DNA of 64,000 nt from Daucus carota subsp. sativus (lineage: Eukaryota; Streptophyta; Magnoliopsida; Apiales; Apiaceae): contig NC_030385.2 of the NCBI RefSeq assembly GCF_001625215.2, positions 3,093,135-3,157,134 on the forward strand, written 5' to 3'. Positions 12,340 to 24,056 of the stretch are shown here, in pieces. The first letter of the stretch is position 1. Each line of letters begins with the position of its first letter. The translations under genes and the position numbers were made by a program. Below the pieces are notes generated by a model. That model was given only the letters and a program-made list of their open reading frames with translations. It made no database searches and had not been told where the DNA came from.

Positions 12340-13588
12340 TATGGGTAAATGGGTTGTAGGATCAAAAATCTATTTTAGTGTGTTAAAAGGAATCTATTCA
12401 CGAGTGCAAGCTCTTAATTACCGGAATCTCGTTAGTATAAGTACAAAGAAAGTTATCTAGGTAGGTGGGTAGGAGAGACGAGTAAAGAACTTCATCAAAG
12501 TCATATAGTGTTAAAATCTCTCCCATCCATTGCGTGATCATAGTCACTTGACCTCATGTGGTAGACCTAATCAAGTTGGGAAGATTGATAAGAAGTCGGT
12601 GGAGATTGTCCTTTAATAATATTTACTAAATTTCTCTCCCACCAAAAATTTATTTGATAAATAAAACTCCACCAGAGTAGAGTCCTTGCACGCAACATCT
12701 TCTTCTTGTTACTCTTTCTATTTTCCTATTGTTCTTGATCTTTCTCTAACTAAGTTCAACTGTGATTGTTCTTGACTTTTTAGTAACTAACTTCAATTGT
12801 AATTTTTCTTGATCTCTCCTGCATTAAGTTCTAATGTGAATGTTCTTTTTTTCCTCCGATTAACAAATATTATAAGAAAATAACCTTATTTATTTTATTT
12901 TATATTTCATGTGATTTGTTTGTTAGGACCAGCTTGCTTGTAGTCATCGTCCTCAAATTGTCCTATATATTCCTCTACACTTCTCCATTCCAAAATCAAC
13001 CAAGAGCCGGCTATGTTTGAGTTGAATGAAGCAATGCGTCCATAAAAATTTAGCATATTAAAACAGCAACACATTTTGTAATTTTTAATTTTTGAACACA
13101 TATATGTAATTATTTAATTATGATAAGATTCAAAAACATTACTAAAGAAAATCATAAACATACAAGTACAAATTTAAGGAGACATAACTTGCATTTTAAT
13201 CTTTTGGATAAATTATATAAATAGATTTTCTTATTACTATATTAAACTTGTCCACACATCCATTGTTATGATGAACAGCTACAATCAAAAAATTATTAAT
13301 TTTATGAATAATTTCTTATTGTTTATATATATTATATTATATTATATTGTATTGTTATTGTGATTTTTTTTGTGTACACCAAATTCGAGTTGCAATCACA
13401 TGATTGTTAAAACTTTAAAATGAATTGTGAAATTAATCAACCCAACCAAAATGCCATGTCTCTATAATAAAATTAAAATAAAAAATATCATTTATTAATT
13501 GATGTAGTATTCAATATAAGAAAGATAAATCATAGCTCTAAATTTGTTTGACAACATAAAACTTTTCTAATAATTAAACATAATAAAT
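12340..13588. other. Gene-free AT-rich stretch
   Basis: No credible coding sequence was found. It contains AT-rich runs such as the TATAT repeats at about 13320-13350. A 64-codon frame at 12907-13101 has no recognisable features. Confidence 0.55.
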
Positions 13589-14240
13589 TCAAGCTACATC
13601 AACATTTTGTCCATGTCCATATGAATTCAAGAATCGGGAGATGTAGGAAACAAGTTCAGGAGCTTGGGTTCCGGAAATGTGAGAAACGTACAAATCAAGC
13701 AGCTGCGGCTCAGCATTGTTTGATGTCCCCAATGGATACAGATAAAAGCCTTTGTTACCAATAGCATTGTCTTCCAGCACAGAGGGTGGCACTTCTGTCA
13801 TTCCGTTGCCAGGGAGAAGTGCATACAGCCCATGAGAGTTGCACTGCTGAATCTGAGTTGGATCAGGTCAACTTTTGGACTACATCAGCACCGGAATTTT
13901 AGGAGCTAGGTTTGAACAACAGTGGTGTGTTGTTTGGTGTTTTTGTTCTTGATTGTTTTGGGGGAGTTGGAAGAACAAGCATCCATGACTGACATTTGGA
14001 GAGATACTTCTGTATAGGCTTCTTGTTTAGTGCATGTGGAGGTATGTTCAGATCCTTTATATATAGCAAACTTGCACCGACCATAATGCACAAAATTAGA
14101 AGCAATTTTTCACCTCTGCCCTTGTGGGGTACTTCTTTCAACACCATAGGACCTCCTTTTGCATTCTTCGTTCCATTTACCCGATCCTTCAGAGATGAGT
14201 CTATATCTCTTGGCTCAAAACATCAGCATTCTTGGACCCC
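13589..14240 (-). pseudogene. Broken CCCH zinc-finger paralog (copy 2)
   Basis: This is a close copy of the broken paralog at 4903-5510. It shares the frameshifted finger, the stop after FKPSS and the LEDNA/EPQLLDL tail. It has an additional 1-base insertion (GGATCAGG against GGATAGG near 13862) that shifts the tail into another frame. The tail is longer than in copy 1, running through HISGTQAPEL to a stop at 13589. Independent extra damage indicates it was already free of selection. Confidence 0.7.
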
Positions 14241-14352
14241 AATCGTTCAATATTTTGTGGACTTCATAGACATAGGACACACACACACGGATCGTACTCT
14301 ACTACAAACCAAATTAAAATAAAAACCTACAAACTAGTGATTAGAACAATTA

Positions 14353-14808
14353 GGCTTAATGCCCATTTAGCCCTCAAAGTATGGGTGGAAGTTCCGATGC
14401 GGCCTTGAAGTTTAAAAACGTACCTTTCGACCCTCAAAGTATTTTTGGTGTACCTTTTAGCCCTTTTTAAAAATACCGGTATAAATCGGGGGATAAACTT
14501 GACAATTCATATTCGGGGTAAAGTTTGGGCGTACCTTTTAACCCTTAAAGGATACATCTCGTTCCTTTTAACCCCTAAAGAATACATTAAAATTCATTAG
14601 ATGTTCCTTTTAACCCTTAATGTTTAATGCCCCTTTTAACCCTCACGTGTGAAATGTCAATTTTGTCCACCCTGTTATATACCGGTATACGCCATAAGGG
14701 CTAAAAGGTACGACAAAGATACTTTCAGGGTCGAAAGGTTCGTTTTTAAACTTCGAGGCCGCATCAGATGTTACACCCAAACTTCAAGGGTTAAAAGGTC
14801 ATTAAGCC
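14353..14808. mobile_element. Mutator-type MITE with long TIRs (copy 2)
   Basis: This is the same insertion as at 5626-6080, with the identical 9-bp target duplication GAACAATTA (14344-14352 and 14809-14817). It therefore arrived by duplication of the region, not by a second transposition. Confidence 0.85.
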
Positions 14809-14817
14809 GAACAATTA

Positions 14818-17364
14818 TATTTAGTGATTGTTTCATTTTCTTCACTTAATTAAATACATATATACATATTACCTTCCGATCATCACCAGCACAGTTAATT
14901 CCGGCCATCACTAAACTCAACGATTTAGTACAAATAGGGGAGAATAATTTATTTATTTAATTAAAAATACAATAAAAAGAGCATATATTCGTTAAAAGAT
15001 TGTATAGATGTGGAGGTGGGAAAAGAGATGAGGGTCAGCAAAGAGGCTGGTGGCGAATATGAACAGAGATGAAGAGAGAAAGAAGAAGGAAGCCATGAGC
15101 AGAGGGGTGGAGTAGGCCGCAGTATGTTTGAAGAAGTGGTAGAACAACGGTGGAGATGGTGATGGGCATATAGCTGGTTTGTACGTTTATAGTTAACAGT
15201 GGTTTGTATTTAAGCAAATGCCTTATATATATAGGGTCTTGTTCAAATGAAAACCTATGTTATTATGAGATATTGGATCCATTCCTGATCACTCATTTTA
15301 TATCATATATCAGTCTATCACCACACATTAGTTTTTAATATTTAAATATTTTATCTCCATCTTCATTCTAACTCCACCACCTGCCACCCCAACCACCATC
15401 GACCACCATTTCGAGCCACCACCACCTCCGACGACCACCATAAAAGCACCATCGGCAAATATAAAATCACCAACGTCAAACCAAAAATCACCACCGGAAA
15501 ATCAAAAATAACGGCTTGAAAAATGAAATCATAATGAATGTAAAATATCTATATAATTATGAGATGGGATAGAGCATAAATAAATACACCTTAACTACAA
15601 AAACAAAAAATTTAAAATAGCTTTAAAAATTGAGCTGTGTTAAATAGACGATAAGAGCCCTCTATTTATACAAAAAAATTGAAACAATTAAGATATTTTT
15701 ATAACAAGTTGAATTCTTAAAATATTTTTTTTATTGTGGGACAAGTATATAGGTTTTCCTCCTATTTCCTTTGCCTTCTTCTTTATTTTTCCTTTTTCAA
15801 TTTGAATTCCTGTTTTATTGAATTTCCTACAAAATACATTGAAAATAATCAATTAACCAACAAGATTATCGAAAAAAACAAACAATAAGTACACAAAAAG
15901 ATATCCACAAGTTAGTTGTGTTAGACTCGGTCCCGAGCTTGGCACACTTATTAGTAGAATTCGAATTTACGCGGTTATGAGTGGGGCGGTTCAAAACTCT
16001 TGGTAAAAAATCGCTCACTGATGTTTGTATTCAAATAGATATAAAATATGCACTTATCAAATTCGTTAATAAGGAGATTTTCTCTTTTCTTATCAAATCG
16101 ACCCCATCTCTCTTTTTTCTTTGATTTTTTTAATTGAGTATGTGGTATATGTTTTCTCAAGTTTTCTATAGCATAATCATACACCTCCCACTTCAACTTA
16201 TAAGGTTGATTCCAATGGAGTTATTTATTGATAGGGGAGGAGGTTAACTCTCTGTTAAAATGTTCAAGTAATTGTAGGCACTTACTAGTGAAGTCAAATC
16301 TTATACCTTTAGAAAGGAGATGGGTCAATATTGTTGCCTTTTTACTGGCCCCCATAATGAAAGGCTATAAGAACGGGTATGACCTAAGAATGAAACAATT
16401 TATCATATATATTTTGATGGAGATAGATTAGCAATGAGTTCTATTTTTTCTATATAGACTTCTATAAGCCTCACAAAAATTTTATGACAATGCACAATCA
16501 TGTCCCTAACCACAGTAGTAAAAATTCATATAATGAACAAAAGATTCAAACAATGTCTCACTCATCTACAAATTTAATATATATATTACCCCCACTAACA
16601 TTTGTCCATAATTTTTAATTATTAGTTATTAACAGTTAGGATGGTTGTAACACCGGTTTAATAATATTCGTAGTTCATGGTCACGGTTTAGGAGGTCTTT
16701 CATTTTAACTATTAAATTGATATTTCTGGCACAATACTAGCTAGCCCCTTCCACGTAGATATTAAAAAATTAAACATACTCGAAAGACCAACATATTACC
16801 ATCCAAAACTCAGCGAGCAATTGCAATCAAATTAGGACTTGAATTTATAGATGATAGTACTAGAAAATGACTCTCGTAACTCTGGTAAGTTGTTACACTT
16901 GTTTGTATAAAAGGAAAAAATTATTTTCACATTAGTGTCTCTGTCTAAGAAATTAATAACAAAATTTTTATAAACAAATCCAAAATATGAGTTTTAAGGA
17001 CATTGAAATATATGACATGTGAGACTAGTCTCCATAATATCCTAAAAAAAGAAACCAAATAAAATCAAAATATCATCCAAATACATGAGTATAGTATAAA
17101 TAATTCTTTAAATCATCCTAAAGTGATAAATTGTTGGTTAACCATTACTAGGAAGTGAACTGAAAAGGCGTCCAAGGGAGACTAACCATCATGTCTGCAT
17201 GATTCACAGACTAGTTACTTATTTTGTTTGTACAAACTAATAAAACCTTACAGTTTTGTGATAGCAAAGAAAGACTCAAATAGCAATAAAATGTTCCAGA
17301 GCAGGCATGTACTCATGATAAAATAGAAACCTTATGCAGAAAATAAGGCTGCTGCATCAGAGAA
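14818..17364. other. Spacer in front of the 3' end of gene B
   Basis: No gene was found. 14818-15965 matches the spacer of gene A. About 15968-16955 is a segment also found 3' of genes C, D and E (around 22680-23630, 28090-29040 and 36450-37400) but missing beside A. From 16957 it matches the 3' flank of all copies. Confidence 0.6.
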
Positions 17365-20300
17365 TCAGTTTTTATCTTGAGTACTGTTCAGATCGGGAAG
17401 CTGGGGTTGGTGAGCTTGGTGGAATCCAGAAGGAGGCACCTGATGAGCTTCCTGAATTCCATCAGCAGAGACCGGAGCCTCTTCAGATCCAGCAGGAGGA
17501 ACAGTCTTGCCCAGATTTTTTGGATGTTTGAAACGGCATGCTGGCCCCTCCTTGCAAACTCCGTAGTGACCATAGAATGGACAGACCTCCATATCCTGAA
17601 TCATCACGAATAAAAAAAGGTAAGAGTGAATTGCATTTTTCATCATGCCATTGTCAAAAATTAATTTCATATAAATATTTTAGAAAATTTTAATTTGCAT
17701 CCATGAGTATAAGAACTCTATACAAATAGCATCTTTTTTGTCTCTGTACATCAAATTGGAGTGTTAAAATTGGTCAACAATTACATATAAATATTTTCTT
17801 ATATGTTATAGTTTAATTGATCTAATCGATCTACAGTAAATTTTAATGTTTCAATAAAAATAAGGCAAAAACTCATGTAAAAAGTTACTAGTATATTACC
17901 AGTCATCTTAAGGTGGTAGAAAAAAGTTGATCAAGTAGTTTTGGAATACTGAAGGACATTAACTGTAATGTTTAAACAAAAAATAGGCAAGAACACATAT
18001 AAAAATTTATTAGTAACACCGATATTACCCGTCATCTTAACAACCTGGTAGGAAAATAATATCTCATTAAGTAGTTTGGAATATTGAAAGGCATGAACTA
18101 ATCAATGTTTCATCAAAGTATGAGGCAAAAACACATACAGATCTTAGAGGCAAGCCTCCGTCATTTAGATTCTCTTCTTGTTTTGGAGGCACTCTTTCTT
18201 TGTTTGGGTGGAAGGGCTTTGCAGAAGCTGCTGCAGCTTTCATGGAAAAGGTAGGAGGAATTGACTCGCTCCTTTCTTTGTTTTGCCCAACAGGAACCTT
18301 CATTAAATTAAGGAAAAGAAATAGCACAGAAAATTATATCATCAAATTTATATTCTGAATGCTTACACAGTTATATATATTGCCCAACAAATATATACAC
18401 GGGGGGTTAAAATATGTATATGTTCGACTGATTCTCAACAGGGAAAGCTCAAATTTAATGAGCTAACCAATTGGGAGATGCCGGATAAGCAGTCTAAATA
18501 CTACACTAATTAAATACCTGATTTCCACTCCATTCAGAGTAAGGAGAAACTGGAGCTGCTTGATACATGTAGGGGTCAACCTGACCAATTTCGTTTACTG
18601 TTGGTCCAAATGACCAGCTTGGCATAGTATCTTCCATAGGTACATATCCAGAAAGAGGGAATCCTCCTTCCATGGGAGATGGTTCCGATTGATCAAACCA
18701 ACCATTAAAACCATAATTGCTTGAACCATTATATATGTAGTGAGGATAATATTCATTCATTCCCTGATAAATTGTGTGAACGATGTCGTCAGTATTTCAC
18801 CCTAACATAACTTAGTCTAAAGTACTGCAAGATAAACATCAAAATCCTTTTGTTTCAAATCTGTAGTGTTATAATTTTGTTGAATGGGGATTAATTATGA
18901 TTTTGTTGTAAGAAACATACATTAGCAATTTTATTCTGAAATTCCAAACACTTGGCATAATTAACTGCATTATGTTCAATATATACATGTTTGGGTTTCT
19001 TTATAAAAACTTTTGAATTTTCAGTCCTGTTTTTATATTTTAATTTTAAAGAAGTATAATAGAGTTGTCGATAAAAATGAATAAAGAAATGTATATTATA
19101 ATGTCCTTGATGCTATAAGTAAAAACTAAAAAGTTGAAGAGATGACAAGAATATTGTACCCGTTGAATTGCCATGCCAGGAATATTAAATTCGAAAGCCG
19201 GAGCCACGACAGTTTCATCCAGAGAGGCTTCAGGTGTTAGATACTACATGCAAAGCAAGGGCAAAAGAATAATAAATTGCTAACAAAAACATTCATGTAT
19301 ATATAAGCTCAACAAGCAAGCCAGATACTAAGTGGATCATATAATAATCCAATGTTTTTGTACCATTATTATTGTTCAGTACAAAGACAATATTAATTCA
19401 TTACTATTGTATAGAAGGGCAACTATTGTAATCCATTAATATTGTTCAGGTGCAACAAAATGACTTCCTAAATTTCAAGCCCGAGGCAAGAATATACTAT
19501 AAACAGGAACTACAATAGAACATGTGCAAAGTTAAAGAGGTGGGGGTAAAACTATAAAAGTTTCAGGCACATGTCGATGGCCCTGATACTTGTATAAAGT
19601 TTCATTCACTTCTATTCCGATGCATACATATTTCTTTCTTTTTTTTATATACCATAACTGGAGATCTGGGCAACAAGTCTTCATCACAAGTCTTGTCCAC
19701 ACAAAGTTTATCATGGAAACCTGAAGCAAGGATAATACAATGTTCCCTATTTATATTGATTTTATAATAATCACAGCCTACATTTAGGAATATAAGACAT
19801 AGTCATCCACATTCAGAAAATCACACTATACAAGGCATCATTCCTGTTAAAAATTATTGGAGTTTTGAGTCAAGAAAAAAGATGTCAACTTTTCACCTAG
19901 CAAGATAAGAGGAACTTGTCCCCAATCACAGTCCTAGGGTTTAGTAAATCTAACAAATATTCTTAGTGTACCAGGAAATGGGATAACTTTATGCAAAAAT
20001 GATTGATGTTTTACACAATTGTGAAAGAGTTTATATGAATCAATGTTCAAATCACCAACCATATCACTATATATATGACCATATATAACAAACAAATAAA
20101 GAAGTCGGTCACACCTCTAAACTCTAGGTTTCCTACTTCTTCCTAATAAATATAGATAAAGGGAAATCAGTTTAAAGAAAAACCAAGTTAAATTATTTTA
20201 TACCTGGGCCACCTGATCGTATGGATGGTTATATCTGCAATTTAATCCAAACTTGCACCGACCATAATACATAAAATAGAAGCAATTATCCACCTCTGGC

Positions 20301-20548
20301 CTTATGGGGTACTTCTGGTTCCCATGCTCTCCATCTTTCAAAACCATAGGACCTCCTTCGGCATTCAGCTTCTTTCCATGTACCGGATCCTTCATAGCTG
20401 AGTTCTGAACCTCTTGGCTCAAAGAATCAGTATTCTTGGAACCTGCAGGCACTTCAAGTCCCTGATAATCATTAAAATTAATTGTTCCAAAACACAAGAC
20501 TTTGGGTTGGTTCCGAGAATGCTGGTTGCTACTTCCCTCCATTGTCAC
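17365..20548 (-). CDS. CCCH array gene B: two-finger CCCH zinc-finger protein (354 aa)
   Basis: Exons: 20548-20204, 19243-19160, 18763-18518, 18297-18139, 17595-17365; phase 0 throughout, GT-AG borders, no stop. Both fingers keep all ligands (CKFGLNCRYNH; CKEGPACRFKH, with Arg where A has Ser). Exon 2 ends in Arg where C-E have Gln. Intron 1 holds a ~111-bp segment (around 19986-20096) shared with E but deleted in C and D, a useful marker for the array's history. Two Helitrons lie about 410 bp upstream of its start. Function is inferred only from the CCCH family. Confidence 0.82.
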
Positions 20549-20959
20549 TCAAATCAAGAACTATAGCCCCTAAGCTCAGAAAACAACCCCTCTTGTTCTC
20601 TCTGTGGATTAGCATGCACACACAGACTTGGGAAAAATCATTCTGCAATGAAGCCAATTTAAAGATAGAAAAGAAGAGTGTAGAATGTGGCATTAAATTG
20701 CAAGATCCAAAGGTAGATTTTGAAATGAGTTGCTGCAAGATAGTCATATCTACTGAGATATTTATTGCAATTCTAATCTACTCATGTATGTGACTGAGAT
20801 ATTAATTTACTTAGTTGCATCATACATGGAACTGGGCCCTCTTGCCATCTTATTTTGAACATTATGTAGTTTCAAGGTGGGTGTTTCTTGTGTGGGCCAA
20901 AAGTCTATAGTGGATACAAAAGAAAACATAAGCCCAATATTAGATATAGGCACACAAAA

Positions 20960-22110
20960 TCTATACTATATTATCTATATTATACTATAATAAGCCAACA
21001 TGGGTATAATTTGTAGTACAAGGTTTTAGTCATATTTTTTGGTTTGGTACTCTCTTTTGGTACTACAAATCTACAAATGTGGAGTCTATTATTTTTTGGT
21101 TTGGTACTCTCCTTTGGTACTACAAGTCTACAAATGTGGAGTCTATTAGTATTATATTACAAGTCTACAAATGTGGAGTCTATTAGTATTATATTGTTAA
21201 ACAGTTTCAAATACTAAAAACACTCATAACAATTCATTATCATATAATATTTCATTAAAAAATTATAATGATGTTATAAATAAAATTATAAATATATAAT
21301 TTTAAATATCTTTCTTTAACAAGAAACTTCATATAAATTTAACATGTTCTATTTCAATATAAACACGAACCATTACATAATTCTTTCTAACTCTAATCTC
21401 GAAAGTTATTGTTGTCAAAAAAACCAAAATTACAAAATTACTTTGAAATTCGATTGTTTAGATTACTGGATATTTTAAAGGTATTACACGATCGGCTATG
21501 TTCGGAAAAGATTTGAATTTTCTAATTTGTTTTATGTTTAAATCTACGTGTACTAACCTGACAAAAAAAAAAAAAATCTACGTGTACGAAATTCAGATTA
21601 AATGTACTAAAATCCTGACACACACATATATATTAGGGTTTGTCCATTTTCAAGTAATCAGGAGATATAGTTAGTTGAATAATATAATTTAATTAAAATT
21701 CAATCCATTAATACTAAAATACTAATAAAATAATGTTAAAATTTAAATTATAAATAATAAATTACGAACTATATACCCGCCCGTGCTTCGCACGGGTTAA
21801 AGGCTAGTATATTATAATAAGGTATAATTTGTCTTTTGTACAAATTTTTGTTTGGTTAGGTTGGTTTGGTGATTCACTTTATAAATAAAAGTCTACTACA
21901 CATAGAGTTCTCGTAGTCTTACATCTTCACTTATAACTAAAAGTCTGCTACTCTCATAATCTTACATCTCATATTGCAAAAGTTCAATTTTAAAGTAACC
22001 CGTTTGTTAATATAATTTAATAAAATTTCAAGTCATTAATACTAAAACACTAATAAAATATAAATTTAAATTTATATAGACGCCCATGCTTTGCACGGGT
22101 TAAAGGCTAG
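20960..22110. mobile_element. Helitron, outer (1151 bp including a nested Helitron)
   Basis: It begins TCTATACTATATTA and ends with a hairpin (CCCATGC-TT-TGCACGGG type, about 22083-22099) followed by TTAAAGGCTAG, CTAG at 22107-22110. It sits precisely between A (20959) and T (22111). The empty site is seen upstream of genes C, D and E as CACACAAAA/TATATTTTAAC. TC start, hairpin plus CTRR end, A/T insertion and no target duplication define a Helitron. No Rep/helicase is encoded, so it is non-autonomous. Confidence 0.88.
20974..21807. mobile_element. Helitron, inner (834 bp), inserted in the outer Helitron
   Basis: It starts TCTATATTATACTATAAT and ends with the perfect hairpin CCCGTGC-TTC-GCACGGG followed by TTAAAGGCTAG (CTAG 21804-21807). 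It is flanked by A (20973) and T (21808). Removing it rejoins the outer element as TATATTA/TATATTATAATAAGG. The two share end sequences and so belong to one family. No coding capacity. Confidence 0.82.
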
Positions 22111-24056
22111 TATATTTTAACAAGGGAACATATCATAATTCATAATGGAGTAGCATTCTATGAATCTACCATTATTTAAATAAATGAATATCCACTGACA
22201 ATACATAAATAAGAAATAAACTATTTGTGTAAAATAGAGATAAACTATAAAATTATTAGATGGCTTAGAGCATAAAGAAATACAAAAACAAAAAAGTTAA
22301 AATAGATTTCAAAATTGAGGTGTGTCAAATAAAACACAAGAGCCCTTTATTTATACAAAATTTGAATAAACTTAGGTTTTTTGATAACGTGTTGAATTCT
22401 TAAAATATCCTCTTTATTTCCGGACAAGTATATAAATTTTTCTCCTTTTTCTTTGCCTTCTTACTTTTTTTTATCTTTTCCTATATTAATTCCTATTTTA
22501 TTGAATTTTTTACAAAATACATTAAAAATAATCAATTAACCAACAAGATTACCAAAAATTTGCAAACAATAAGTATACAAAAAGAGCTCCACAAGGTAGC
22601 TGTGTTCGACTCACTCAGGAGACGCTTGGTAGATGCTTGGCACGCTCGTCTTTATTAGTCCAATTCGAATTTACTCGGTTATGAGGGGGTCGGTCAATAA
22701 CCCGAAATATTTGTATTCAAAAATATATAAAATATGTACTTATCAAATTCCCTAATAAGTAGATTTTCTCTTTTCATATCAAATCGACCCAATCTCTCTT
22801 TTTTCTTGATTTTTTTAATTAAATGTGTGGTATATGTTTTATAACACTTTTTATAGCATAATCGTATGGCTCCCACTTCAGTTTACAAAGGTGATTCCAA
22901 CGGAGTGATTTATTGATAGTGGTGGAGGTTCACTTTTTATTAAAATGATCAAAAAAATGGAGACACTTACTAGTGAAGTCAAATCTTATATCTTTAGAAA
23001 GGAGATTAGTAACTCTTGCGTTTTTACTAGAATCCATAATGAAAGGCCTATAAGACTAAGACCGCGTATGCCCTAAGAATAAAAGAATTTTATTTTATAA
23101 ATTTTGATGTAGATAGATTATCAGTGAGTTCTATTTTAACTTTATAAAATTCTATAAGCCTCGCAGAAATTTTATGACAATGAACAATCATGTCATTAAG
23201 CGCACTAGCTAGTATAAATTCATATTCATGAACAAATGATTCATACAATGTCTCACTCATGTGCAAATGTCAAATATATCATACTCCCACTACTATTTGT
23301 TTAAAGTTTTTAATTATTAGTTATTGATTGTTGAGATGGTGGTAACACATGTTTAATATTCGTTGTTCATGGTCACTTTAATGGGGAGGTCTTTCATTTT
23401 AATTATTCAATATTTCTCGCACAATACTAGCCCCTTCACATAGATATTTCAAAATTAAACATATTCGTAAGATTAACATATTGTCATTCAAAACTCAGCA
23501 CTTCCAACCTAATCAGGACTTGAATTTATAGATGACAATACTAGAAAATGACTCGTACCTCTCGTAAATTGTTACGCTTGTTCGTATTAAAAGAAAAAAA
23601 TTATTTTCACAATTGATGTCTCTGCCTATGAGATTAATAAAAAATTTGCTTATTAACAAACTGAGAAATATGAGTTTCAAGGACTTGAAGATCTATGACA
23701 TGTGAGACAAGACTCGATAATATCCTAAAAATATTCAAAATATCATCCAAATATACATGTATAGTATAAATAATTATTTAAAATATCTTAAATCAAACCT
23801 TTAAATATGAATTGAAATTTGTTGTTTAACCATTTTACCAAGAAGAGAACTGAAAAGGTGATCCAAAGGGAGACTAACCATCATGTCTCCATGATTCAGA
23901 GATTAGTTACTTATTTTGTTTATACAAACTAATAAAACCTTACAGTTTTATGATAGCAAAGAAAAACTCAAATAGCAACAAAATGTTTCAGAGCAGGCAT
24001 GTGCTCATAATGAAATAGAATCCTTATGCAGAAAATAAGGCTGCTGCATCACAGAA
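22111..24056. other. Spacer between genes B and C
   Basis: This is the repeated inter-gene spacer of the array, with counterparts at about 27535-29467 and 35890-37826. Only short chance frames occur; the 60-codon frame at 22694-22876 is not conserved. Confidence 0.6.
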
